DNA from: an uncultured Flavobacterium sp.
GTDB taxonomy: Bacteria > Bacteroidota > Bacteroidia > Flavobacteriales > Flavobacteriaceae
Reading direction: 5' to 3'
Assembly: GCF_963422545.1 (NCBI RefSeq)
Contig: NZ_OY730246.1
Coordinates: 27,600-91,599, forward strand
DNA length: 64,000 nt
The notes below the pieces were generated by a model. That model had not been told where the DNA came from. It worked only from the letters and a program-made list of their open reading frames with translations, and searched no databases. A program made the translations under genes and the position numbers. How positions within the stretch are numbered: position 1 is the first letter of the stretch; each line of letters starts with the position of its first letter. Of this stretch, positions 33,063 to 43,500 are shown in pieces.

Positions 33063-35039
33063 ATGTATATGAAAAAACATTTTTTTAAGAAAACGATTCT
33101 GGTTTTGGCATTGTTTATATTATCGTCAAATATAGTTCATGCTAAGGTATCATTGCCCTCGTTCTTTACAGATAATATGGTATTGCAGCAAAAAAGTGCA
33201 GTTCCGTTTTGGGGAGAAAGCAATAAGAAATCAGTATTGGTTACAGCTTCTTGGGATAAAAAGACATATAAAACCAATGTGGTAAACGGCAAATGGAATG
33301 TGGTTTTAAAAACGCCTGTTTATGGTGGACCTTATTCTATTACTATAAATGATGGAGATTTAAAAACGCTGCAAAATATTTTAATTGGAGAAGTTTGGCT
33401 GTGTTCCGGACAGAGTAATATGGAAATGCCTCTTGAAGGATGGGGAAAAATAAACAATTATAAAGAAGAAATTGCAAACGCAGATTATCCTCAAATACGA
33501 TTATTGCAAGCCGAACATATCGAAAGCACTTTACCGCTAAACACATTAAAAGTACAGCACGACGGATGGAATGTGTGCAGTCCAAAAAACATTGCCGATT
33601 TTAGCGCAACAGCTTATTTTTTTGCCAGAAAGATTTACAAAGAGAAAAAGATTCCGATAGGATTAATTCATTCTTCTTGGGGAGGAACACTTATAGAAGC
33701 CTGGACAAGTTCTGGAGCGTTAAGCACAATTCATGATTTTGATACCGAAATCGAAGCAATGAAATCTGAAACGAACAGAGAAGCTTTACAGCAAAAATAC
33801 AATGTTGATTTGGCAGTTTGGGAAAAGAATTTGACAACTTCGGATAAAGGATTTGCGGAAGGAAAAGCAATTTGGTTAGCAGAAAACTTTGATGATGCAT
33901 CCTGGAAAACCATGAAACTGCCTTCTTTTTTTGACAGCAACGGATTAGCCAATTTTGATGGCGTAATCTGGTTTAGAAAAAAGTTTACCATTCAGGATAA
34001 TAATGTAGACTTTAGTCTAAGTTATTATGCAGATGATGATGATATACTTTGGATTAATGGAAATTATGTTGGCGAAACAAAAGGCTATAATGTAGAACGT
34101 CATTACATAATTCCGGCTAAGTTTCTGAAAAAAGGAGAAAACACAATCACAATCAGAGTTTTTGACGGAGCAGGAAATGGGGGAGTTTACGCCGATGAAA
34201 AAATCACTTTAAAATCTGAAAAAGAAACTATTTCATTAGCCGGAGACTGGAAATATAATATTGGTGTCGACAGTAAAGATTTACCTGCAAAACCATATTT
34301 AGCACAAGGACAAAACCTACCAAGTGCAATTTATAATGCCATGATTGCGCCTTTGTTAGATTATAAAATAAAAGGAGTAATCTGGTATCAGGGAGAAAGC
34401 AATGCCGAAAGAGCTTTTCAATATCAAAAATTATTACCGCTGCTGATAAACGACTGGAGAGCTAAATTTAAAGACAAAAATCTTCCGTTTTTATTTGTTC
34501 AGCTGGCTAATTACAAACAGCAAAAACAGCAGCCTGGAGATTCAGATTGGGCAGAGTTAAGAGAAGCACAATTTATGGCTTTGAAACTGCCAAATACAGG
34601 AATGGCTGTAACAACTGATATTGGAAATGGAGAAGACATTCACCCAAAAAATAAACAAGATGTAGGAGGGCGTTTGGCAAATATTGCTTTGGCAAAAGTT
34701 TACAATATCAAAATTGAGTATTCGGGACCACTTTATAAATCGTATACCGTTAAAGCAAATGTGATTACGGTAGATTTTGATTTTAATGAAAATATAAAAG
34801 CAAAAGACAATGATCTAAAAGGGTTTTCAATTGCCGGAGCGGACCAAAAATTTCATTGGGCAGAAGCCAAAATAATCAACGGAAAAGTGGAAGTATATGC
34901 TCAAGATGTACCAAATCCGGTTTCAGTGCGATACAATTGGGCAGACAATCCAAACGGAAATTTAACCAATGCTTCGGGATTGCCGGCATCATCTTTTAGA
35001 ACAGATAGCTGGGCAGGAATTACACAAAAAAAGAAATAA
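33063..35039 (+). CDS. Secreted carbohydrate O-acetylesterase (sialate esterase/CE20-like)
   Basis: A 658-residue SGNH-type esterase with a signal peptide (ending IVHAK). The nucleophile is Ser118 in CSGQSNMEMP, the oxyanion region is SSWGGT and GVIWYQGESNAE, and Asp525/His527 in EDIHPKNK complete the triad. A jelly-roll domain (about 260-400, WFRKKFTIQ ... ITIRVFDGAGNGG) is inserted, as in bacterial 9-O-acetylesterase homologues. In PULs such enzymes remove acetyl groups from sialic acids or from xyloglucan/xylan decorations; since this locus has no sialidase, a plant- or alga-type acetylated glycan seems more likely. It lies between two alpha-galactosidase genes. Confidence 0.88.
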   Translation: MYMKKHFFKKTILVLALFILSSNIVHAKVSLPSFFTDNMVLQQKSAVPFWGESNKKSVLVTASWDKKTYKTNVVNGKWNVVLKTPVYGGPYSITINDGDLKTLQNILIGEVWLCSGQSNMEMPLEGWGKINNYKEEIANADYPQIRLLQAEHIESTLPLNTLKVQHDGWNVCSPKNIADFSATAYFFARKIYKEKKIPIGLIHSSWGGTLIEAWTSSGALSTIHDFDTEIEAMKSETNREALQQKYNVDLAVWEKNLTTSDKGFAEGKAIWLAENFDDASWKTMKLPSFFDSNGLANFDGVIWFRKKFTIQDNNVDFSLSYYADDDDILWINGNYVGETKGYNVERHYIIPAKFLKKGENTITIRVFDGAGNGGVYADEKITLKSEKETISLAGDWKYNIGVDSKDLPAKPYLAQGQNLPSAIYNAMIAPLLDYKIKGVIWYQGESNAERAFQYQKLLPLLINDWRAKFKDKNLPFLFVQLANYKQQKQQPGDSDWAELREAQFMALKLPNTGMAVTTDIGNGEDIHPKNKQDVGGRLANIALAKVYNIKIEYSGPLYKSYTVKANVITVDFDFNENIKAKDNDLKGFSIAGADQKFHWAEAKIINGKVEVYAQDVPNPVSVRYNWADNPNGNLTNASGLPASSFRTDSWAGITQKKK

Positions 35040-35058
35040 GAAAATAACAAATAATAAA

Positions 35059-37263
35059 ATGAAAAAACACATTATCACTTTAAGGCAATCTTTTGCGATA
35101 GCATTTTTTATTCTCACGAGTTATTGCAGTTCAATAACAGCACAGCAAATTATTACAGTAAAAACAAAAAGCAATGCGCTTGTTTTACAAGTAACTCCAG
35201 GGAAAGAAATAAACACCATTTATTTAGGAGAAAAACTGGCAAACGATTCAGAATATACAAAAATACAAGCTCAGTTTCGTCAGGGAACAGATTACTCCGG
35301 TATTTATAATGCCGCTTACACAGCATCAGGATCTAAAAATTTGTTAGAACCAGCAATTACCGTAACGCATGCTGACGGAAATACTTCTCTTGATTTATTG
35401 TATGTAACGCATAAAACAAGCACGATTGGTGCAGGTGTTTCTCAAACTGATATTACGCTAAAAGATCCTGTATATCCGGTTGAGGTTCATTTGTTTATTC
35501 AATCTTATTTTGATAATGATGTAATTGAGCAGTGGACATCAATTCAGCATAACGAAAAAGCGAGTATTACTTTAAATAAATACGCTTCGGCAAATTTATA
35601 TCTTAAAGGATACAATAACTTTTACCTGAACCAATATCATGGTGACTGGGCAAAAGAAATGCAGCCGGAAGAAACAAAGTTAACGCACGGAATCAAAGTG
35701 TTAGATTCTAAATTAGGATCTCGTGCTAATTTATTTCAGCCGTCGGTATTTATGGTTTCTTTAGATAAACCAGCTTCAGAAGACGAAGGAAAAGTTTTGT
35801 TTGCAGGTTTAGAATGGTCGGGTAATTTTAGAACTGATTTAGAATTAGATCCTTTAAATAATCTTCGTGTTATTTCGGGAATTAATAATGCCGCGGCAGC
35901 TTATAAACTGGCTAAAAGCGAAGTATTTACAACGCCTAAATTTTGGTACACTTTTTCATCAAAAGGAAAAGGAACTGCAAGCCGTAATTTACACGACTGG
36001 TCAAGAAGTCATAAAATCCTTGACGGAAAAGGAGATCGTTTAACTCTTTTAAACAACTGGGAAGCGACTTATTTTAATTTTGATGAAGAAAAACTTAAAG
36101 TGCTTATCGCCGATAGTAAAAAACTGGGAGTTGATATGTTTTTGTTAGATGATGGATGGTTCGGTAATAATTTCCCGCGTAACAATGATGATGCAGCTTT
36201 AGGAGATTGGGACGTTAATAAAAAGAAATTACCAAACGGAATTGGAACTTTGGTAAAAACAGCCAAAGACAATCAGGTAAAATTCGGAATCTGGATTGAA
36301 CCGGAAATGGTAAGTCCGGCGAGTGATTTGTATAAAAAACATCCGGAATGGGTGATTAAACAACCGGGAAGAGCAGAGCATTATTTCCGTAACCAATTGG
36401 TTTTAGACTTATCAAATCCAAAAGTTCAGGATTTTGTTTATGGAGTTGTAGACAATCTTTTTACCGAAAATCCAGAATTAGCTTATATCAAATGGGATTG
36501 TAATGCAGTAATTTATAATGCGTATTCAGGTAACTTAAAAGACAATCAGAATAATTTTTATACAGATTATGTAAACGGACTTTATAAAGTTTTAGAACGC
36601 ATACGCGTAAAATATCCAAAAGTACCAATGATGCTTTGTTCAGGCGGTGGCGGAAGAGTAGATTATGCAGCCCTGAAATACTTTACTGAATTCTGGCCAA
36701 GTGATAATACAGATCCTTTAGAGCGTGTATACATGCAATGGGAATACTCGTATTTTTATCCGGCACTTACCATTGCGGCACACGTTACAGATTGGGGAAA
36801 ACAGTCTATAAAATACCGCACAGATGTTGCCATGATGGGAAGATTAGGTTTTGATATTGTAGTGAAAGATTTAAACGAAAAAGACTTAGCCTTTACACAG
36901 CAAGCCATCAAAAATTATAAGGCATTAAGCAGTACAATTTGGCAAGGAGATCAATATCGTCTGCAAAATCCGTGGGGCAATGATGCGGCATCAGTAATGT
37001 TTGTGAATAAAAACGGAAACGAAGCAGTAGTATTTAGTTATTCAGTTAATTCAAGATATGAATCCGGAACACATCTTCCTATAAAATTAAAAGGATTACA
37101 AACAGGACAAAACTACAAAGTAGAAGAAATCAATGTTTATCCGGATAAAAAAGCTGTAGTAGAAACAGCGGTTTATTCTGGAGATTTTTTAATGCAGGTT
37201 GGAATTAACCCAAATGTAACGGTGTCAAATAACAGTGTTGTTTTAAAAATCACCAAGGCCTAA
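35059..37263 (+). CDS. GH36 alpha-galactosidase
   Basis: A 734-residue exported enzyme (signal peptide ending SSITAQ). I chose the ATG at 35059 because the upstream frame overlaps the esterase gene without a signal peptide. After the N-terminal supersandwich domain come LLNNWEATYFNFDEEKL and LLDDGWFG, then the nucleophile Asp480 in YIKWDCNA, CSGGGGRVDY, and acid/base Asp549 in WPSDNTDPLER, all diagnostic of GH36. It releases terminal alpha-galactose from oligosaccharides or polymers with retention. It is the third gene of the operon; the GntR-type regulator starts 70 bp later. Confidence 0.95.
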   Translation: MKKHIITLRQSFAIAFFILTSYCSSITAQQIITVKTKSNALVLQVTPGKEINTIYLGEKLANDSEYTKIQAQFRQGTDYSGIYNAAYTASGSKNLLEPAITVTHADGNTSLDLLYVTHKTSTIGAGVSQTDITLKDPVYPVEVHLFIQSYFDNDVIEQWTSIQHNEKASITLNKYASANLYLKGYNNFYLNQYHGDWAKEMQPEETKLTHGIKVLDSKLGSRANLFQPSVFMVSLDKPASEDEGKVLFAGLEWSGNFRTDLELDPLNNLRVISGINNAAAAYKLAKSEVFTTPKFWYTFSSKGKGTASRNLHDWSRSHKILDGKGDRLTLLNNWEATYFNFDEEKLKVLIADSKKLGVDMFLLDDGWFGNNFPRNNDDAALGDWDVNKKKLPNGIGTLVKTAKDNQVKFGIWIEPEMVSPASDLYKKHPEWVIKQPGRAEHYFRNQLVLDLSNPKVQDFVYGVVDNLFTENPELAYIKWDCNAVIYNAYSGNLKDNQNNFYTDYVNGLYKVLERIRVKYPKVPMMLCSGGGGRVDYAALKYFTEFWPSDNTDPLERVYMQWEYSYFYPALTIAAHVTDWGKQSIKYRTDVAMMGRLGFDIVVKDLNEKDLAFTQQAIKNYKALSSTIWQGDQYRLQNPWGNDAASVMFVNKNGNEAVVFSYSVNSRYESGTHLPIKLKGLQTGQNYKVEEINVYPDKKAVVETAVYSGDFLMQVGINPNVTVSNNSVVLKITKA

Positions 37264-37286
37264 AATAAATTTCAAACATTTAAGTA

Positions 37287-37294
37287 TATATTTG
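37287..37294 (+). promoter_or_regulatory. Possible -7 box of the GntR-type regulator gene
   Basis: TATATTTG matches TAnnTTTG 39 bp before the start codon and is embedded in an AT palindrome (ATATATTTGTAATATATAT) that could be an autoregulatory site. Confidence 0.35.
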
Positions 37295-37333
37295 TAATAT
37301 ATATTTCCTAAATAAATACCTATTAAAACGTTT

Positions 37334-38350
37334 ATGAAGCAAATTATTCAACAGATAAAAAATCTAGAATCTATAAATTCCTTATCTAAACATGAGCAGC
37401 TGGTTCAGGGAATAATTAATGCTATTGATGAAAAGGTAGTAACAAAAGGCGATCTGCTTCCATCTGTAAATACTTTTATAAGCGAATTGGGTTTTGCAAG
37501 AGAAACAATTGCCAAAGCTTACAAAGAGCTCGTTCACAGAGGAATTATCGAATCAAAAAACCGACTGGGATATTTCGTTGCCACCAACGATGTAAAACAA
37601 GAGTTGAAAGTGGCACTTCTGATCTTTGCATTTGATATTTTTCAGGAAACGTTTTACGAAAATTTCAGAAAAGGTCTTGGAAAAAATGTACAGTTGGACA
37701 TCTTTTTTCATCACAACAATTTTGATACGTTCGAAAATATAATTCAAAGTATAAAAGGAAAATACGGAATGTTTGTTATCGCTCCAATTCCTAACAAAAA
37801 AACACCCGCTGTCTTAAAACAGCTGCCAACAAACAGAGTATTGCTGGTAGACCGTTTTGTAGAAACGGATGAAGATTACAATTATGTTGCACAAGAGTTT
37901 GGAGATTCGTCTTACAATGCTTTTGTACAGCTTAAAGATAAAATTAAAAAGTACGATGAGCTTGTTTTCTTCTTCAAACCTTCGTCTGCAGAACCTAATG
38001 AAATTTTAAATTCATTTAAAAGATTCATGAAGGATTATGATATCAAAGGCGTTATAAAAGAAGAATACATAGCAGGTTCACTAGAAAAAGGGAAAGTATA
38101 TTTTACGATTCACAATCTGGAACTTTGGGAAATGCTGAAAGACTCTAAAATAAAAGGACTTAAGATTGGTACAGATATCGGTTTTATTTCGCACAACGAT
38201 GATATTGTAAAAGAAATCATCTTTGACGGCGTAACAACATTTTCTACAGATTTCTCTGAAATGGGAAAAAGAGCCGCTGAATTTGTTCTGAATAGAAAAA
38301 AAACGCAGGAGATTATTCCAACAATTCTTATTGATAGAAATTCGTTGTAA
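37334..38350 (+). CDS. GntR-type regulator with LacI-like sugar-sensing domain
   Basis: A 338-residue protein. Residues about 15-75 form a GntR winged helix (LVQGIINAIDEKVVTKGDLL, SELGFARETIAKAYKELVHR). The remainder is a periplasmic-binding-protein-like effector domain of the LacI/AraR type (VALLIFAFDIFQETFYENF, DGVTTFSTDFSEMGKRAAEF). Such regulators repress sugar-uptake genes until a monosaccharide binds. It lies inside the PUL and 3 bp ahead of the SSS symporter gene. It is a candidate to control both PUL promoters; the effector is probably galactose, fucose or L-galactose, but the sequence does not decide. Confidence 0.9.
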   Translation: MKQIIQQIKNLESINSLSKHEQLVQGIINAIDEKVVTKGDLLPSVNTFISELGFARETIAKAYKELVHRGIIESKNRLGYFVATNDVKQELKVALLIFAFDIFQETFYENFRKGLGKNVQLDIFFHHNNFDTFENIIQSIKGKYGMFVIAPIPNKKTPAVLKQLPTNRVLLVDRFVETDEDYNYVAQEFGDSSYNAFVQLKDKIKKYDELVFFFKPSSAEPNEILNSFKRFMKDYDIKGVIKEEYIAGSLEKGKVYFTIHNLELWEMLKDSKIKGLKIGTDIGFISHNDDIVKEIIFDGVTTFSTDFSEMGKRAAEFVLNRKKTQEIIPTILIDRNSL

Positions 38351-38353
38351 TTT

Positions 38354-39946
38354 ATGAATGTTTTATCGATTGTTAGTTTTTTACTGATTACAGGGTTAGT
38401 TGCTTTTATTTCAGCTTTAAAAACACGTAAAAAAAAGGTACAGACTACAAGTGGACTTTTTTTTGCAGATCATAACAATAATTTTTTTATAGTTGGAGGT
38501 GCTTTGCTGCTGAGTAATATAAGTGCCAATCAGTTTATAGGCGAAAACGAATCTATCTACACCAACAACATGAGCGTTATGGCATGGGGCGTGAGTTCTG
38601 TGCTGGCAATGTTGCTTGTTGCCGAGTTTTTTCTGCCTATTTATTTTCGTACAGGCGCGATGACAATTCCGGATTATCTGGGAAAACGTTACGATCATTC
38701 GACCAAAAGACTCGTATCGATCATATTTTTGTGCAGTTATATTGTCAATTTGCTTCCGGCAGTATTATACGGTGGTGCAGTCGCCCTGACTGGAATGTTC
38801 AATTTTTTATATCCTTTAGAATTAACATACTGGCAGAATATCTGGGTTATGGTTTGGCTGATAGGTCTTACAGGCTGTGCATATTCGGTTTTAGGCGGTT
38901 TACGTGCCATATCGATTAGCGATACTGTTTTAAGTATTGGTTTATTGACCATTGGTATTGCTTTTCCTTATTTCGGATTTAAATTTTTAGGAAACGGAGA
39001 CTGGTCCAAAGGGCTTCATATTTTGTTTTCGCAGCATAAAGAACATCTAAATTCTATAGGAGGGCCGCATGATGAAATTCCGCTAAGTACCATTTTTACA
39101 GGTATGTTTATTATGAACCTGTATTATTGGGGAATGGAACAGTTTATTGTACAACAGGCGCTTTCGGCAAAAAGTTTATCACACAGTCAAAAAGGAATGG
39201 GACTTGCCTGTTTAGGGAAATTATTATGTCCTTTTATCATTAATATTCCAGGGTTGGTAGGCGTTCATCTTTACCAAAATCTCGAAAATACAGCCGAAGT
39301 TTTTCCTCTTGTTGTCAAAGATACATTGCCCGGAGTTATGATTGGTTTAACGGCCGCTGTTGTATTGGGAGCTGCAATTAGTACTTTTAATGCAGGACTT
39401 AACAGCAGCAGTACATTGTTTGTGCTGAATCTTTATAAACCGTGGTTAGAGAAAAGAAATAAAGAAGTGACAGAGAAACATTTGGTTTATACAGGGCGTA
39501 AATTCGAGATCATTTTATCGGCTGTAGCCATGTTTTCGGCTCCGTTTATAATATTTAGTAAAGCTGGTTTTTATACCTATTTACAGCAGCTGAGCGGAAT
39601 GTTCTGTCTGCCTATTTTTACTATTATTCTGATTGGTTTTGTATTCAAAAAAGTTCCGCCTCAGGCCGCTAAAATCGGAATGATATTCTTTATTTTAAGC
39701 TATGTAGTTTTTAATTATATTCTGGAAATTGAGTTGCATTACCTGCACATGCTGGCACTATTGTTCGTTCTTACTACAATATGTATGTTGGTTGCTTCCA
39801 GATTTTATCGCAATTACAGTTATATTGAAATAAAATTAGAATCGGTTGAATTATCGCCTTGGGAAAACCGTTATTGGTATTTTGGTGGATTAGTGATAGG
39901 TATGATTAGTCTTTTTGTTTTATTCTCAAAATGGGGGATAGCTTAG
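38354..39946 (+). CDS. Sodium:solute symporter (SSS/SLC5 family)
   Basis: A 530-residue inner-membrane protein with about 13-14 membrane segments. SLC5 landmarks include GALLLSNISANQFIGENESI, YRSYIVN-like membrane helices and MTIPDYLGKRYDHSTKRLVS. The sequence resembles bacterial SGLT-type sugar symporters. It imports a substrate, presumably a monosaccharide released in the periplasm, with sodium. The start is 3 bp after the regulator stop, so both are on one transcript. The PUL also has an MFS porter, suggesting at least two sugars are imported. Confidence 0.92.
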   Translation: MNVLSIVSFLLITGLVAFISALKTRKKKVQTTSGLFFADHNNNFFIVGGALLLSNISANQFIGENESIYTNNMSVMAWGVSSVLAMLLVAEFFLPIYFRTGAMTIPDYLGKRYDHSTKRLVSIIFLCSYIVNLLPAVLYGGAVALTGMFNFLYPLELTYWQNIWVMVWLIGLTGCAYSVLGGLRAISISDTVLSIGLLTIGIAFPYFGFKFLGNGDWSKGLHILFSQHKEHLNSIGGPHDEIPLSTIFTGMFIMNLYYWGMEQFIVQQALSAKSLSHSQKGMGLACLGKLLCPFIINIPGLVGVHLYQNLENTAEVFPLVVKDTLPGVMIGLTAAVVLGAAISTFNAGLNSSSTLFVLNLYKPWLEKRNKEVTEKHLVYTGRKFEIILSAVAMFSAPFIIFSKAGFYTYLQQLSGMFCLPIFTIILIGFVFKKVPPQAAKIGMIFFILSYVVFNYILEIELHYLHMLALLFVLTTICMLVASRFYRNYSYIEIKLESVELSPWENRYWYFGGLVIGMISLFVLFSKWGIA

Positions 39947-40030
39947 TTTTTTTTAGGTTCTAAGATTGTGAGTTGCTGAGGTTCTAAGGTTTTAGGAGCA
40001 AAGGCACAGAGGTTCAAAGGGACAAAGATT

Positions 40031-40109
40031 TTAATGTAGAGGCGCACAGTAGTGCGTCTTTTTTTGTGTTCAATACGGACCCGACAGGTTTTTAAAACCT
40101 GTCGGGTCT
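40031..40109. repeat. 79-bp repeat unit 1, containing two palindromes
   Basis: It contains a GACGCAC-type palindrome (GGCGCACAGTAGTGCGTC) and then the GACCCGACAGGTT palindrome at 40078-40108. Unit 2 follows 30 bp later in the same orientation. Confidence 0.75.
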
Positions 40110-40139
40110 AACAGCGATAAAACATTTGAGATCAAATAT

Positions 40140-40218
40140 TTAATGCAGAGATGCACAGCAGTGCGTCTTTTTTTGTGTTCAATACAGACCTGACAGGTTT
40201 TAGAAACCTGTCAGGTCT
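40140..40218. repeat. 79-bp repeat unit 2
   Basis: A direct copy of the unit at 40031 with about a dozen substitutions, including the variant palindrome AGACCTGACAGGTT at 40186-40218. Compensating changes in both arms keep the hairpin. Confidence 0.75.
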
Positions 40219-40397
40219 GTGTGCGGTAAAACAAAATGTACAACTGAGGCACAAAGGGTTTAATGTAGTTTTAAGTTTTGTCTGAGATTTCTTTAAATTA
40301 ATTATTCCTTTATTTTCTTTTTCCTTTTTAAAGCTTAGTATTTATACAAAAGCCGAAATAAATCATCAAAAAAAATAGCAAATTCTTAAAACATAAA

Positions 40398-40428
40398 TTT
40401 GGATGTAATAAAAATATTTGTATGTTTG
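40398..40428 (+). promoter_or_regulatory. susC promoter
   Basis: TTTG (40398-40401), a 19-bp spacer and TATGTTTG (40421-40428) match the Bacteroidota -33/-7 consensus exactly. The expected start of transcription is near 40434, giving a leader of about 100 nt before susC. Confidence 0.75.
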
Positions 40429-40454
40429 TAATGTTGTAGTATAGTATAGTATAA
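40425..40454 (+). promoter_or_regulatory. Shared PUL promoter element (copy 2)
   Basis: From the TTTG of the susC -7 box, the 30 bp contain TTGTAGTATAG and overlapping TAGTATA units at 40437, 40442 and 40447. The match to 30956-30985 keeps the same position relative to the -7 box, so it probably lies at and just after the transcription start. Confidence 0.6.
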
Positions 40455-40536
40455 GTCAATTCGTTTTCTCATATTTTTAAATGCTCAATATAAAAAAAAC
40501 TAACTAAATATTTTATTAACTAAAAACCAAATCATT

Positions 40537-43500
40537 ATGAGAATCGCAATAAGATACTTATGCTTCTTAGTAGTTATGATGTGTGCCGGTACACTTTATT
40601 CCCAAACTATTACCGGTAAAGTTACAGATAATGAAAATTTACCATTGCCTGGAGCTACAGTTATAGTAAAGGGTACACAAACTTCTACTGTAACTGACAT
40701 TGACGGAAGTTACAAATTAACAGATGTTAAAACCGGATCAATTTTAGAATTTAGTTTCATCGGATTTACTCCACTAAGTATTTCTGCGAATAGTTCAGTT
40801 GTAAATGCATCTTTAAAACCAAGCTCTCAGGAATTAAGTGAAGTTATAATAGTTGGAGCCGTAATGAAAAAGGGAGATCTATCGGGCGCTGTAAGTAGCG
40901 TTTCTGGTGATAAGCTTAGAGAGGTTCCTACGCCAAATGTAGTGCAGGCGTTACAAGGGCGCGCTTCAGGTGTATATGTACAACAAAGCGCTGTACCTGG
41001 TCAAACAGGTTCAATAAGAATTAGAGGAAATAATTCTCTAAACTTTGGCGGTAATCCAATATTTGTCATAGATGGTTTGGTTACTGATAGCAATTTTGAA
41101 AACATTAACCCTGACGATATTGCGAGTATGGAAGTTCTTAAAGATGCTTCTGCTACTGCACTATATGGTTCGAGAGCAGCTAATGGAGTAATAGTAATTA
41201 CAACAAAAAAAGGTTCAAGATCAGGAGAAGCAAAAATACAGTATGATACATGGACAGGTGTATCTGAATTTGCAAGGACTATCCCGTTGATGAATGGGCA
41301 ACAATTATTTGATCTAAGAGTTGATGCTTATGCAAATCGTTATATGGATGAGCATCCTGGGGCTGATCGTGCTGCTTATGTTAATCAAATTAAGTCAGAT
41401 GGTTCGACTGTATTTGCGCCTTATGAATTAGAATCTTACAGAACGGGTAAAAGTTATGATTGGTTAGATCAGGTAACGCGTTCAGGTTTTCAAACGAATC
41501 ATAATTTAAGTTTTAGTGGAGGAGGAGAAAAGGGGACTTATTTTGTAAGTTTTAATTATGTTAACCAAGAGGGACTTCTTAAAAACTCTGATTTTAAAAG
41601 ATATAATGGAAAAATTAACCTTACGCAGGACTTAAAATCATGGTTGCAGTTTGGTACCAATACTACTTTTTCAAGAAGTAAGACTGATTATCAGGAGGAG
41701 ACTGCCTTTGGTGTCGCATTGGGAGCAAATCCACTATTACCTATAGACGCTAAGTCTACTTATCTTAGATATGGTGAAGTGTTTGACCAGAATCTTTATA
41801 ATCCGATAAAAAGTCTTGATATCATAAATTCAAGTACACGTAACAGACTTACAAGTAGTAATTTTTTAAGTGCAAAACCATTAAAAGGACTTGATATCAG
41901 AACTACTTTGTCTGTAGATATTGCAGATCAGGCAAATTTTGATTATATACCAAGTTACACAGGACAGTCACTTAGAAATTCTATGAATGGTGAAGCTCAT
42001 CACTATAGATATTCACAATTCAATTATCAGTGGGATAATACCGTAAGTTACAGTAAAGTTTTTGCAGCAAAACATGATGTAAGTGTTATGGGAGGATTTT
42101 CTGTGATGAGTAATTCAGGTAATAGTACAGAGGTTAGAGCTCGCGGATTTGTTAGTGATGATTTGACATACATGGCATTATCAGGTGCATATCAAAAAGA
42201 TAATGCGCAGTTAAGCTCGAATTTTACAGATTATTCAAACCAATCGTATTTTGCAAGAGCCAACTATACTTATGATGGTAAATACAATATTACAGGTACA
42301 GTAAGAAGAGATGGTTCTTCTAAATTTGGTCCTAATAACAAATGGGGAACCTTTCCTTCAATAGCGGGAAGTTGGGATGTTGCTAAAGAAAATTTCCTTT
42401 CAGGATTTGAAAAATTAAATCAGCTTAAATTCCGTGTAGGTTATGGTATGGTGGGGAATCAAAATGTAGATGCTTATAGATATTTTGCCTTATATAACGC
42501 ACAAGTTAGTAATAATTCCGGGACTTACGTGTCTGATAATTATATTGATAATTTTGATTTAAGATGGGAAAAACAAAAGCAATTTAATGTTGGATTAGAT
42601 GCTGGTTTCTTTAAAAACAGACTGACTGCAAGTGCTAATTATTTTCATATAAATAATGACGATCTTTTGATGTTGCGCAATATGCCGGTTTCATCAGGAT
42701 ATAAATATAAGCTGGATAATATTGGTTCTACAACTAATAAGGGTATAGAACTAGAACTTAGCGGTGATATTATTAAAAACAAAGATTTTAAATGGAATGT
42801 TTCTGCCAACATTTCATCGGCAAAAAATAAGGTTACTAAACTTTATGGAGATGCTACAGAGATATACAAGTTGGGTGGTTATAGCAACAATGAAATCCAA
42901 CGTACCGGGAACTTTTTCTTAGGTCAATCAGTAAACACAGTTTATGTGTTTGAATATGATGGTATAGCACAGACGGGAGAAGACCTTACTAAAGTAAATT
43001 ACGGAAGTAGAACTGTTCAAGCTGGAGATATTAAAATAAAAGACCGCAATGGCGATGGTGTAATAAACGATAAAGACAGGTATGTAGTTGGCGATTTGAA
43101 TCCTGATTATTATGGAGGTTTTTCTACAGATCTTAATTACAAAGGTTTTGCATTAAATGCAGTGTTTTCATATTCAATAGGAGGTAAGAGACCAAGTTCT
43201 ACTTACGAAAGCTATATGAACTCAGGAGGAATGAGTGCAGCACATACAGATCTTTTGGATCGTTGGACTCCTACCAATACCAATACAGATATTCCAAGAG
43301 CCTATTATGGAGGAGGAAGATATACTTTGGGTGAGACAGATAAGGCAATACAAGATGCTTCATTCTTAAGATTAAATGCACTTACATTATCTTATACATT
43401 ACAAGACAAGGTTGCACAAAGTGTTTTTCTTAAAAATGTAAGGTTTTATGTAACTGGATCTAATCTATTTATTGTAACTAAATATAAAGGGTATGATCCT

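Larger units (their letters stand above)
39947..40397. other. Repeat-filled spacer upstream of susC
   Basis: The left part (39953-40030) contains words such as GGTTCTAAG and AGGTTCAAAGGGACAAAG. Then come two 79-bp direct repeats (below), and then AT-rich DNA leading into the susC promoter. No gene is visible. Confidence 0.6.

Noticed and set aside
38584..38919. A 111-residue second frame inside the SSS symporter gene
   Set aside because: The symporter frame is complete and conserved; the alternative has a shifted-frame composition and no start context.
40031..40218. A possible CRISPR array (two regularly spaced hairpin repeats)
   Set aside because: Only two units, 79 bp long, with internal palindromes and a 30-bp gap; no further copies in register and no cas genes.
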